The notes under the pieces: generated by a model
The model's input: the letters and a program-made list of their open reading frames with translations, nothing else
What the model was told of the DNA's origin: nothing
The model's database searches: none
Position numbers and translations under genes: made by a program
NCBI GenBank assembly: GCA_937892115.1
Contig: CALAUI010000009.1
Coordinates: 1-19,480 of the forward strand
Reading direction: 5' to 3'
Length of the DNA: 19,480 bases
Source of the DNA: an uncultured Clostridia bacterium
GTDB lineage: Bacteria > Bacillota > Clostridia > Oscillospirales > Acutalibacteraceae
Shown: one piece after another, positions 7,636 to 15,060 of the stretch
How positions within the stretch are numbered: the stretch's first letter is position 1
Layout: each line of letters opens with the position of its first letter

Positions 7636-8809
7636 AGAAACAGATTTAATTCTTTACTTTACTTGTATTCTTACCTCCGTCTTCGGATGCCTTATGGTTT
7701 ATTCCGCAACGAGAAACGAAGCCATTGAATCCAATCTTATTATCAGCAGAGAATGTCTTGTAATGATACTTGCCACGGCTGTAGGCATTATCGTATGTGC
7801 AATGATATCGTTTCTTGATTACAATTCAATAATCCGCATTTGGCAGTTCGTAGGCGGAATCTGTCTATTACTGATATTTGCCCTGTTTATCTGGGGTGAG
7901 GCACCCGAAGACAGACCTAATGCAAGGTGCTGGCTGCCTATAATTGAAATAGGCGGGACTAAAATAAATTTTCAACCTTCGGAGCTTGCAAAAATCGGAT
8001 TTATCGTGACTTTTTCAGCACATCTGGATAAAGTAAAACACGATATGGATAAAATCAAAAACGTTATATTACTTACTGTTCATGCCTTAATTCCTATTGG
8101 TCTTATTATCTTGACCGATGACCTCGGTTCGGCAATGATATTTGCCTTTATGTTCATAGGCATGATGTTTATGGCCGGACTGAAGCTAAGATATTTTGCA
8201 GTTGCAATAGGAACAGTAATCGCATTCGTTCCTCTTATCTGGACAAAATTCCTCTCAAATTTCCACAGACAAAGAATTCTTGCAATTTATTATCCGGAAG
8301 CTTTGAGCGAGTCCGTTTATAAAGCGAGAATATATCAGCAGCAAAGAGCTGTTAATGCAATCGGATCAGGCGGCCTGCTTGGTGACGGACTGTTCAAAGG
8401 TACTTATACACAATCTCAATCCGGCATTCCCGTTAACGAAAGTGATATGGTATTTTCCGTTGTAGGTGAAGAACTGGGATTCATAGGAGGATTCCTTCTG
8501 ATTTTCGTGCTGGGATTCATCTGCTTCAGAATGATGAAAATTGCAAAATCCTCTCATAATCTTCCGGGTGCAATGATTTGTTACGGATGTGCATTTATGA
8601 TTGCTTCACAGGTATTTATGAATATCGGCATGTGTCTTAAGTTAATCCCCTGCATAGGAATTACTCTTCCCTTTATAAGTGCAGGCGGTTCATCAAACAT
8701 GTGTATCTATTTCGGAATCGGACTTGTAATGAGCGTATACAGATTTAATAAAAACCGTGTGTCGGATAATTTCAGGTTCTACGGAATAAGCACACCATTC
8801 TCGGATTGA
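7607..8809 (+). CDS. FtsW/RodA/SpoVE-family peptidoglycan glycosyltransferase
   Basis: The 400-residue membrane protein has about ten helices and SEDS-family signatures. These are NARCWLPI...FQPSELAKI, DLGSAMIF, ESDMVFSVVGEELGFIGG (the conserved Asp of the catalytic loop), and near the C-terminus LPFISAGGSS. SEDS proteins polymerise lipid II glycan strands with a partner class B PBP. No PBP is encoded next to it. Standing between a transporter and an RNase toxin is unusual for a core division or elongation gene, so this is probably an accessory paralogue; that is inference. The start at 7607 lies inside the MFS gene, with AAGG a few bases upstream. The stop is 10 bp before the barnase gene. 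Confidence 0.88.
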   Translation: MKNKLRNIVKETDLILYFTCILTSVFGCLMVYSATRNEAIESNLIISRECLVMILATAVGIIVCAMISFLDYNSIIRIWQFVGGICLLLIFALFIWGEAPEDRPNARCWLPIIEIGGTKINFQPSELAKIGFIVTFSAHLDKVKHDMDKIKNVILLTVHALIPIGLIILTDDLGSAMIFAFMFIGMMFMAGLKLRYFAVAIGTVIAFVPLIWTKFLSNFHRQRILAIYYPEALSESVYKARIYQQQRAVNAIGSGGLLGDGLFKGTYTQSQSGIPVNESDMVFSVVGEELGFIGGFLLIFVLGFICFRMMKIAKSSHNLPGAMICYGCAFMIASQVFMNIGMCLKLIPCIGITLPFISAGGSSNMCIYFGIGLVMSVYRFNKNRVSDNFRFYGISTPFSD

Positions 8810-8819
8810 CGGTGATATA

Positions 8820-9554
8820 ATGAAAAACAAAAAATCTTTAGGCATAATAATTGCCATTATACTTGCACTCTGTGCAGTAATTGCTCCGGTTTACAATAAG
8901 CTTACAGGTGAAGAACTGCCGACAAATGAAATATCATCTGCTTTGGATGAATATTCAAATAAGCTTGATGAAGAAGCTTCCTTAACGGATAATACGGATG
9001 CTTCGAATTATACCGAAGAAGAATCTGAATCAAAAGAAACAAAAACCACAACAGAGGTTACAGACGCCAAGCAAACATCTGAAAAGGTAACCACCACCAA
9101 AAAAGAAACTACAACAAAGTGGACCACCACCAAAAAAGTTACTACAACAAAGTGGACCACCACCAAAAAAGTTACTACAACAAAAAAATCCACTACAACA
9201 AAGCAAAATTCAACCGAAAAATCAAATAGCGGCATATTTTCAAAAGATGAGGTCGCGGCATATATTCACAAATACGGACATCTTCCCGATAATTTCATTA
9301 CAAAAAATCAGGCAAGAGCGTTAGGATGGCAAGGCGGTTCCGTCCAGAAATATGCACCGGGTAAAGCCATCGGCGGGGACTATTACAGCAACTACGAGGA
9401 AACGCTTCCCGTAAAGCAGGGACGAAAATACTACGAGTGTGATATTAACACTAACGGAAAGAGTTCACGCGGAGCGGAAAGAATCGTATTTTCAAACGAC
9501 GGACTGATATTCTATACCAACGATCACTACGAAACCTTTACAAGATTATATTAA
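8820..9554 (+). CDS. Membrane-anchored barnase-family ribonuclease with Thr/Lys stalk
   Basis: The 244-residue protein has three parts. An N-terminal hydrophobic helix (about 6-25) has no clear signal-peptidase site. A long acidic then Thr/Lys-rich linker (about 30-138) contains an 11-residue repeat of the type WTTTKKVTTTK. A C-terminal barnase domain (about 140-244) aligns well with Bacillus barnase, including LPDNFITK, APGKAIGGD, ECDIN and DHYETFT. All barnase catalytic residues have counterparts: Lys162, Glu206 (general base), Arg217, Arg221 and His236 (general acid). It should cleave RNA with guanine preference and be displayed outside the membrane. The linker could span the cell wall. 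The barstar gene follows 10 bp downstream. The domain call is secure; surface display and competition are inference. Confidence 0.92.
   Translation: MKNKKSLGIIIAIILALCAVIAPVYNKLTGEELPTNEISSALDEYSNKLDEEASLTDNTDASNYTEEESESKETKTTTEVTDAKQTSEKVTTTKKETTTKWTTTKKVTTTKWTTTKKVTTTKKSTTTKQNSTEKSNSGIFSKDEVAAYIHKYGHLPDNFITKNQARALGWQGGSVQKYAPGKAIGGDYYSNYEETLPVKQGRKYYECDINTNGKSSRGAERIVFSNDGLIFYTNDHYETFTRLY
9086..9184 (+). repeat. 33-bp coding tandem repeat (Thr/Lys stalk)
   Basis: Three consecutive 33-bp units (9086, 9119, 9152) encode the 11-residue stalk repeat. Units 2 and 3 appear identical; unit 1 differs at a few positions. A partial, diverged unit continues to about 9205. Because the unit is a multiple of three, slippage would change stalk length without breaking the reading frame. 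Confidence 0.9.
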
Positions 9555-9564
9555 GGTGAAAATT

Positions 9565-9840
9565 ATGAAAAAAATCATTCTTGACGGAAATATGATGACA
9601 TCAAGGCAGGAAACTCATTCTTACATAAAGAAAAAAATGAAATTTCCCGATTATTACGGAAATAATCTTGATGCTCTTGCGGATTGTCTTTCGGAAATAG
9701 AAAAAAAGACAAGAATCGAGATAGTTAATACAGATAAGATGATTGAAAATCTTGGAGTATACCACAAAGGATTTATAAGAGTATTCAACGATTCAGCCGA
9801 AAACAACGAAAACATTATTTTCGTTATGGATAAAGAATAA
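9565..9840 (+). CDS. Barstar-family ribonuclease inhibitor
   Basis: The 91-residue protein matches barstar in length and layout. The core FPDYYGNNLDALADCLSEI (around 27-45) corresponds to barstar's barnase-binding helix and loop, where two aspartates (NLDALaD) occupy the barnase active site. Barstar binds barnase tightly in the cytoplasm and blocks it. The start at 9565 is chosen because AAGGTG lies just upstream; a GTG at 9556 would overlap that site. It is the last gene of the operon, directly after the cognate toxin, and is followed by a strong terminator. No signal peptide is present, consistent with cytosolic immunity against its own or imported toxin. Confidence 0.93.
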   Translation: MKKIILDGNMMTSRQETHSYIKKKMKFPDYYGNNLDALADCLSEIEKKTRIEIVNTDKMIENLGVYHKGFIRVFNDSAENNENIIFVMDKE

Positions 9841-9842
9841 AA

Positions 9843-9880
9843 AATCAGCACCTGCATTTCTGCAGGTGCAATTTTTATCT
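9843..9880. terminator. Bidirectional terminator between barstar and HerA-like genes
   Basis: GCACCTGCA (9848-9856) and TGCAGGTGC (9861-9869) form a perfect 9-bp stem with a TTTC loop. T runs lie on both sides, so it can stop the operon on the plus strand and the HerA-like gene on the minus strand. Confidence 0.85.
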
Positions 9881-9885
9881 GATCA

Positions 9886-11547
9886 TCATTTCTTGTTTCC
9901 GAACAGTCCTCTTATAATTGAGGTAGTACCGCTGCGGAGAACTGAACTGAGTGCATTTGTTGCAGCTCTCTTTCCGATTTGCTGAGCAGATGATTTCTTT
10001 CCGCCCATAACGGAATTTACCATATTGGTGGTCAAACTTCTGGCAACAGATGAGCCGGCATTTGTTGCTGCTTTCTGTAAAGTTTTGGAAACCGCACTTT
10101 GTTTTTTCTTTGACTCCTTTTCAGCTGCTTTTTTCGCTTTTTCCTGTTCCTTAAGCAGTTTTGCCTCTTCCTTGGCGGCTTTTTCCTGTTCCTTCTGCAG
10201 TCTTGCTTCTTCCTTAGCCGCGGCTATTGCATCAGCTTCTGCCTGCTTCTGTGCGGCAAGCTCCTGCTCCGCTTTATATATAATTTCATAAGCAGATTCT
10301 CTGTCTACTGTATCTCTGTATTTAAGTTCAAATTCATCGGCATTGATGTTACTTGTTACCTTGTCCTCCGGAGCGGGACCCATAAGACTCTGTGGGGGAA
10401 GAATCTTTGCATTCTCTACTATTGAAGGAATACCTTTTTCATCAAGAAAACTTACAAGGGCTTCGCCGGTACCGATTGTTTTAAGAGTTTCAACAGAATC
10501 AAACGCAGGGTTTTCTCTGAATGAACGTGCAGCAGCTTTAACAGCTTCAAGCTCTTTGGGAGTATAAGCGCGAAGTCCGTGCTGAATCCTGTTGGAAAGC
10601 TGAGCAAGAACATCGTCGGGAATATCCGAAGGAGACTGTGTTACGAAGTATACGCCTACGCCCTTTGAACGAATAAGCTTTACCAACTGAACAATTTTCT
10701 GAACAAGAGCTTTGGATGCATCCGTAAAGAGCATATGAGCTTCATCAAAGAAAAATACCATTCTCGGCTTATCAAGGTCACCAACCTCGGGAAGCTTTTC
10801 AAACAGCTCGGTCATCATCCAAAGAAGGAAAGTAGCGTAAATAGTGGGACTCTGAACGAGCTTAACACTGTTAAGAATATTGATGAATCCCCTACCGTCA
10901 GCATCCGTTCTCATCCAATCTCTGATATCAAGAGAGGGTTCACCGAAGAAAGTACCTGCTCCTTCATCTTCAAGGGCAAGAAGTGCTCTCTGTATCGCTC
11001 CGATGCTCTGTGTGGAAACATTACCGTATTCAATCGAATATTCTGCTCTGTTATCACCTACATATTTAATCATTGCCCTGAGATCTTTGAAATCAAGGAG
11101 CAATAAACCGTTATCATCTGCAACCTTAAATACAATATTCAGAACTCCTGCCTGAACGTCGGTAAGATTAAGCAGACGCGAAAGCAAAGTAGGTCCCATT
11201 TGTGAAACCGTAACTCTGACGGGATGACCCTTCTCGCCGAAAATATCCCAGAATCTTGTAGGATATTTCTTATATTTGAAGCTATCGCCTATACCGAATC
11301 TTTGAATTCGGTTAGCCATATCTTCGGTATTTGCGCCTTCACAGCACATACCGGAGAGATCGCCTTTGATATCACTGAAAAATACGGGCACACCCATATC
11401 GGAAAATGACTCGGCCATAACCTTCATGGTTATGGTTTTACCTGTACCGGTGGCACCGGCAATCAAACCGTGTCTGTTTGCCATCTTGGGCTCAATATAC
11501 AGATTTTTATCTGACTGCGCAATAAAGATTTTACCGTCTGAATACAT
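9886..11547 (-). CDS. HerA-like/DUF853 ATP-binding protein (YjgR-like)
   Basis: The 553-residue protein has a Walker A motif GATGTGKT (31-38) close to the N-terminus and a Walker B motif MVFFFDEAH (Asp268, Glu269). This matches the HerA/FtsK-clade architecture of DUF853 proteins such as E. coli YjgR. An Ala/Glu/Lys-rich stretch after the ATPase core (roughly residues 425-495) should form a charged coiled coil. The C-terminal tail has two similar small-residue segments ending in GNKK. The family is widespread and poorly characterised; a motor or DNA-translocation role is inferred from the fold. The start at 11547 follows AAGGAG by 9 nt; an upstream in-frame start at 11589 falls in the promoter. 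It is transcribed alone, convergent with the barstar operon. Confidence 0.85.
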   Translation of the reverse strand: MYSDGKIFIAQSDKNLYIEPKMANRHGLIAGATGTGKTITMKVMAESFSDMGVPVFFSDIKGDLSGMCCEGANTEDMANRIQRFGIGDSFKYKKYPTRFWDIFGEKGHPVRVTVSQMGPTLLSRLLNLTDVQAGVLNIVFKVADDNGLLLLDFKDLRAMIKYVGDNRAEYSIEYGNVSTQSIGAIQRALLALEDEGAGTFFGEPSLDIRDWMRTDADGRGFINILNSVKLVQSPTIYATFLLWMMTELFEKLPEVGDLDKPRMVFFFDEAHMLFTDASKALVQKIVQLVKLIRSKGVGVYFVTQSPSDIPDDVLAQLSNRIQHGLRAYTPKELEAVKAAARSFRENPAFDSVETLKTIGTGEALVSFLDEKGIPSIVENAKILPPQSLMGPAPEDKVTSNINADEFELKYRDTVDRESAYEIIYKAEQELAAQKQAEADAIAAAKEEARLQKEQEKAAKEEAKLLKEQEKAKKAAEKESKKKQSAVSKTLQKAATNAGSSVARSLTTNMVNSVMGGKKSSAQQIGKRAATNALSSVLRSGTTSIIRGLFGNKK

Positions 11548-11579
11548 AATTCTGCACTCCTTGTAAAATTTATATAAAA

Positions 11580-11608
11580 ATTTTATCATATTGACTGATA
11601 AAAGTAAA
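11580..11608 (-). promoter_or_regulatory. Promoter of the HerA-like gene
   Basis: On the minus strand TTTACT (11603-11608), a 17-bp spacer and TAAAAT (11580-11585) sit about 33 bp before the start codon. Confidence 0.55.
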
Positions 11609-11614
11609 GATTTA

Positions 11615-11643
11615 TTGAAATCAAAATTTCAATTTGATATAAT
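11615..11643 (+). promoter_or_regulatory. Sigma-A promoter of the Gfo/Idh/MocA gene
   Basis: TTGAAA (11615-11620), a 17-bp spacer and TATAAT (11638-11643) give a near-consensus promoter. It is back-to-back with that of the HerA-like gene and predicts a leader of about 20 nt. Confidence 0.75.
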
Positions 11644-11668
11644 ATAAAAAAAAGAGGGAGAATATAAT

Positions 11669-12613
11669 ATGATTAATGTTGCACTTATAGGTACCTGGCA
11701 CGTTCATTTTAACGGATACGCAACCGACATTCAAAAAAATAATAACTGCAAGATAACAGCTTTGTGGGACCCGGACGAAGAAAAAGGCAGGGTTGCTGCA
11801 GATAAATACGGTTGTGACTTTATTGCTGATTATGACGAGCTGCTTTTAAGAAAAGACATTGACGCCGTTTCCATCTGCACATCAACAGATATGCATAAGG
11901 ATGTTATTATAAAAGCCGCAAATGCCGGAAAACATATTTTTACGGAAAAAGTTCTTTGCTTTACTAAAGCGGATGCACTTGAAGTTGCGCAAGCCGTTAA
12001 AAATTCAGGCGTTAAATTCTGCATTTCATTTCCGTGGAGATCAAGACCCGATTTTATCTGGATGAAAGATGCTGTCGATTCCGGTTTGATAGGCAAAGTT
12101 AATTATTTCAGAATGAGAAACGCTCATAACGGGGCGTCATCTGATTGGCTTCCCGACACGTTTTACGATAAAAAAACCTGTGGCGGCGGAGCAATGATGG
12201 ACCTGGGTGCCCACTCAATGTACACGCTCAACTGGATTATGGGCGCTCCCTTCAAAGCATCATCCGCATTCACCAATGTTAAAGTAAATTCTGTTGAAGA
12301 CAACGCAGTTACGATTCTCAAATACGAAAACGGAGCAATAGGAGTAAGCGAAACCGCTTTTGTTGCCGAAAACAATCCCTTTGAGCTTGAAATTGTAGGC
12401 GATAAAGGAACAATACTTGCAGGCGGATTCAATGATAAAATCTGCTATAATAACGGAAACGGATGGATATTCCCGAAATTACCGAAGGGAAAGCCCTCGC
12501 CGATTGAAATGTGGATTGACGGTATGGTTAACGGAACGGAAATACCGTATAATATTGATGATGCTGTCGCATTATCGGCAATTATGGAGATGGCATATTC
12601 CAATATAATGTGA
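11669..12613 (+). CDS. Gfo/Idh/MocA-family oxidoreductase
   Basis: The 314-residue NAD(P)-dependent oxidoreductase has a Rossmann start IGTWHVH (7-13), CTSTDMH in the fourth strand region, and the catalytic-lysine motif TEKV (Lys94). Downstream is GGGAMMDLGAHSMYT, carrying Asp178 and His182, the usual active-site pair. The common motif is EKP, so Val95 is a variation. It is somewhat shorter than the typical 330-400 residues. Family members oxidise or reduce sugars, inositols and related polyols; the substrate is not deducible. GGGAG lies 8 nt before the start. No partner genes are nearby, as the neighbours on both sides have their own signals. Confidence 0.88.
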   Translation: MINVALIGTWHVHFNGYATDIQKNNNCKITALWDPDEEKGRVAADKYGCDFIADYDELLLRKDIDAVSICTSTDMHKDVIIKAANAGKHIFTEKVLCFTKADALEVAQAVKNSGVKFCISFPWRSRPDFIWMKDAVDSGLIGKVNYFRMRNAHNGASSDWLPDTFYDKKTCGGGAMMDLGAHSMYTLNWIMGAPFKASSAFTNVKVNSVEDNAVTILKYENGAIGVSETAFVAENNPFELEIVGDKGTILAGGFNDKICYNNGNGWIFPKLPKGKPSPIEMWIDGMVNGTEIPYNIDDAVALSAIMEMAYSNIM

Positions 12614-12658
12614 TTTACAGTAATCCGCAATACTTTATGTAGATAAACTTTGAATCAT

Positions 12659-12697
12659 ATATAGACATTTTATCAATTTTATCTATATGTTTTTTTT
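12659..12697 (+). terminator. Possible terminator of the Gfo/Idh/MocA gene
   Basis: ATATAGA and TCTATAT form a 7-bp AT-rich stem with a 16-nt loop, followed by G and eight Ts. The long loop and low GC make it weaker than the other terminators in the window. Confidence 0.4.
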
Positions 12698-12763
12698 AAT
12701 TTTTGTTATATAATAATTCTCAGCAAATATCATTTTATTTTTGAAGAAAGGAGGAAAAATTTT

Positions 12764-14458
12764 ATGGCAAAAAAAGTTCTCGCTGTACTTCTTGCGACGC
12801 TTATGATACTTTGCGCTATTCCCTTTACAACATTTGCCGCTGATAACGGTGTTTCCGCAGAGTCAAAAGTAGCAAACTGGAATGAAAACTATTCCCTTGT
12901 TCTTGAAAGACTTTCAGAAAACGAAAAGTCAGCTCATTGGCAGTATGTTGATCAGAATAAAAAGAAAATCAGTGATACTATGGTAACACTTACAGCATTT
13001 TCTCTTTATGATGATGCATGGGCAAACGGAATGGACAATCACATCTCTGTTGAACAGGCAGAAAAGATTCTTGCTTCTCTTATTGAAAAGGTAGATGCAA
13101 ACATCGGCGAATCAAAGCTTGCTGAAATCACTTCAGTCCTCAAGACCGCAAGGGATATCAACGACCTGATTCAGAAGGTTAACGGTTATGTTAAAATATC
13201 CGACGTTCTTACATCAGAAGAATGGACAAAGGCGTTCAAGTACATCAACTATTGGATTGATGCATACAATATGTATGACAAAGCAAGAGATGATGTTATT
13301 GAAGCTTATTCCAGAATCCTTTCAGTACAGGCCGCAAACGAAATGTACATTGATTTCCTTCAGTACATAGTTGACACCTGCAGCTACTCAACCGTAGTTA
13401 CCGCAGCTCAGAATATGATTGATGATCTCAATGCAAACATTGCCGATGCAGTCGCTGATAAGCTTGTCTCACTTGCTGTTTCAACAGGCACGGGCGTTAT
13501 AGAAGATGCTATCGAAGTAGCTATGGAATCCAATTATTATGCAGCTATCGTTGTTGCCGTTTACAATGCAGGCAACAAAGCAGCTGACTATCTTTGGAAT
13601 ACCGGCGACCTTTATGAATGCTATGATGCTCTCTATACAACTTACTTTGTAGAGAAAGCAGCAGAATCATGGTATTCGGATGCAAAATCAAGCGGTAACG
13701 CAGAGTGGATTGAATTTGCCGTCAATACTCTTCTCGCTCTCAGAGAAGCAGGTATTGATACCCTTTACAATGCAAAGAATGCTGAAAACGAAGGATTCGT
13801 AGGTAAGGTTAAAAACCAGATCAACTACAACATCAGCTTCGAATATGTAGCTGAAAAATGCTTCCTTCAGCTTGCTAGAGAGGTTCTTATCAATAAGAGC
13901 ATAAAGGATGCAAAGCCCGTAAACACAATTCTTACGGTTTGCTCCAGTGCTTTTGTACATGACGGTGATTTCTCACTGTTCAACCAGGAAGGTATCTTCT
14001 CCGGTTCCAACGGAGACAGTTGTGTTCTGTTTAACGACGGTACATCAACTTATGTAAAGACTCTCTTCCTTAATGAGGACAGCAACGTTGAATTCAAATA
14101 TTCAACAGATGCATTCCTTACGGTAACAGTTGAAAAGAATTCTCCTTACGGCATTGAAGACTGGTCATTAACGAATGAACAGATTGGTGCTGACAAATAC
14201 GTTACACTTGATACAGCTCTCACCGAAAAGACATTCAACGTTGTCAAAGGTGAAGAGATTACCGCTAAAGACCTCAACGACGAGTTTGTATATCCCGACA
14301 TTAACGACGTAACAGTATCCACAGTTACAGAGGCAGTTAAGGATATCGCTGTCAGCGAAGCCAGAGGCAAAGTTCTTGAACTCAAAGATTTAATCGAAAA
14401 CTTCTTTGCAACAATCAAGAAGTTCTTTGAAACAATCTTCAAAATCAATAAAGACTAA
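12764..14458 (+). CDS. Secreted protein of unknown function
   Basis: The 564-residue precursor has a clear signal peptide (Lys-Lys, then a hydrophobic core, cleavage near TFAA-D at about 25-26). I do not recognise the family. Residues about 27-370 look mainly alpha-helical with many Ala, Asp and aromatic residues. Residues about 390-490 look beta-rich and acidic (SGSNGDSCVLFNDGTSTYV region). The end (about 535-564) is an amphipathic helix with repeated FF pairs, ATIKKFFETIF, a tail type I associate with secreted Clostridia proteins. There is no LPXTG motif, dockerin or S-layer domain. AAAGGAGG lies about 10 nt before the ATG, a strong site. A TATAAT at 12709-12714 may be its -10, but the -35 is weak. 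A GC-rich hairpin follows the stop codon. Confidence 0.8.
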   Translation: MAKKVLAVLLATLMILCAIPFTTFAADNGVSAESKVANWNENYSLVLERLSENEKSAHWQYVDQNKKKISDTMVTLTAFSLYDDAWANGMDNHISVEQAEKILASLIEKVDANIGESKLAEITSVLKTARDINDLIQKVNGYVKISDVLTSEEWTKAFKYINYWIDAYNMYDKARDDVIEAYSRILSVQAANEMYIDFLQYIVDTCSYSTVVTAAQNMIDDLNANIADAVADKLVSLAVSTGTGVIEDAIEVAMESNYYAAIVVAVYNAGNKAADYLWNTGDLYECYDALYTTYFVEKAAESWYSDAKSSGNAEWIEFAVNTLLALREAGIDTLYNAKNAENEGFVGKVKNQINYNISFEYVAEKCFLQLAREVLINKSIKDAKPVNTILTVCSSAFVHDGDFSLFNQEGIFSGSNGDSCVLFNDGTSTYVKTLFLNEDSNVEFKYSTDAFLTVTVEKNSPYGIEDWSLTNEQIGADKYVTLDTALTEKTFNVVKGEEITAKDLNDEFVYPDINDVTVSTVTEAVKDIAVSEARGKVLELKDLIENFFATIKKFFETIFKINKD

Positions 14459-14470
14459 TTTATAAAAGTA

Positions 14471-14494
14471 GGGCCCGTATTTCGGTACGGGCCC
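14471..14494. terminator. GC-rich hairpin after the secreted-protein gene
   Basis: GGGCCCGTA and TACGGGCCC form a perfect 9-bp stem around TTTCGG, 12 bp after the stop. The following sequence, GAAAATTTGAT, is a poor U tract. It may end transcription imperfectly or protect the mRNA 3' end. Confidence 0.6.
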
Positions 14495-14499
14495 GAAAA

Positions 14500-14555
14500 T
14501 TTGATAAAATACAAAATAATAATACCAATGTGTTATCATTTTATATTTTATCAAA
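14500..14555. repeat. 18-bp AT-rich inverted repeat before the cysteine-cluster gene
   Basis: The arms TTTGATAAAATACAAAAT (14500-14517) and ATTTTATATTTTATCAAA (14538-14555) are complementary at 17 of 18 positions, with a 20-nt loop. The right arm ends one base before the GGAG ribosome binding site at 14557-14560. It could be a dyad operator or an mRNA hairpin placed beside the site. No convincing promoter pair was found for this gene. Confidence 0.75.
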
Positions 14556-14565
14556 TGGAGTAAGT

Positions 14566-15060
14566 ATGAATAAAGACGAAATATATAATTCAGTGTATAA
14601 AATGCTGACAGACGTCACCCCTCTTAAATGTGATTGCGGACAGCTTTGCAACAAAAATTGCTGTAAAGGTGACAATGCAACCGGAATGCTTCTTTTTCCG
14701 GAGGAAAAGACCGGGCTTAATACAATTACAACAGAAAGCGGCATTATTGCCGTATGTAACTGCAGTTGTAACCGAACAGAAAGACCGCTTTCGTGTATGA
14801 TTTTTCCTTTCTTCCCCGTAATAAACGATAAAGGAAAAATTAAAGCAGTGATTGACTACAGAGGATACGGAATATGTCCTATGGTAAAAAACTGCGAATT
14901 CATTAAATTTAATCGTAAATTTATTAAAACTGTTGAAAAAGCGGGAAAACTACTTTATACTGATACAGATATAAAAGAATTTATGATTTCAAAAGGAAAT
15001 GAGATTCTTGAATATCAATCATATATAAATAAATTTATACGAGATGATGACGATGATTAA
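14566..15060 (+). CDS. Cysteine-cluster protein, YkgJ-like metal-binding
   Basis: The 164-residue protein has eleven cysteines, all within the first 110 residues: 22, 24, 28, 32, 33, 64, 66, 68, 77, 104 and 110. RPLSCMIFP (73-81) resembles the RPxxCrxFP motif of YkgJ-type putative zinc/iron-binding cluster proteins. The C-terminal third is a charged helical region ending in five aspartates. A cytosolic metal-binding or redox role is likely; no specific function can be given. The start at 14566 follows GGAG by 5 nt; a longer in-frame start at 14530 lies in the inverted repeat. Its end overlaps the PHP gene by 17 bp or less, so it leads a three-gene operon. Confidence 0.7.
   Translation: MNKDEIYNSVYKMLTDVTPLKCDCGQLCNKNCCKGDNATGMLLFPEEKTGLNTITTESGIIAVCNCSCNRTERPLSCMIFPFFPVINDKGKIKAVIDYRGYGICPMVKNCEFIKFNRKFIKTVEKAGKLLYTDTDIKEFMISKGNEILEYQSYINKFIRDDDDD

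Noticed and set aside
9008..9235. Minus-strand Val/Phe-rich reading frame
   Set aside because: It is the mirror of the Thr/Lys repeat of the barnase stalk and has no start signals of its own.
10025..10291. Plus-strand Ala/Ser/Cys-rich reading frame
   Set aside because: It is a shadow of the Ala/Glu/Lys coiled coil of the HerA-like gene, without a ribosome binding site.
12614..12763. Riboswitch before the secreted-protein gene
   Set aside because: The 150-bp AT-rich gap shows only a weak terminator-like hairpin and a -10-like site; no conserved aptamer core was recognised.
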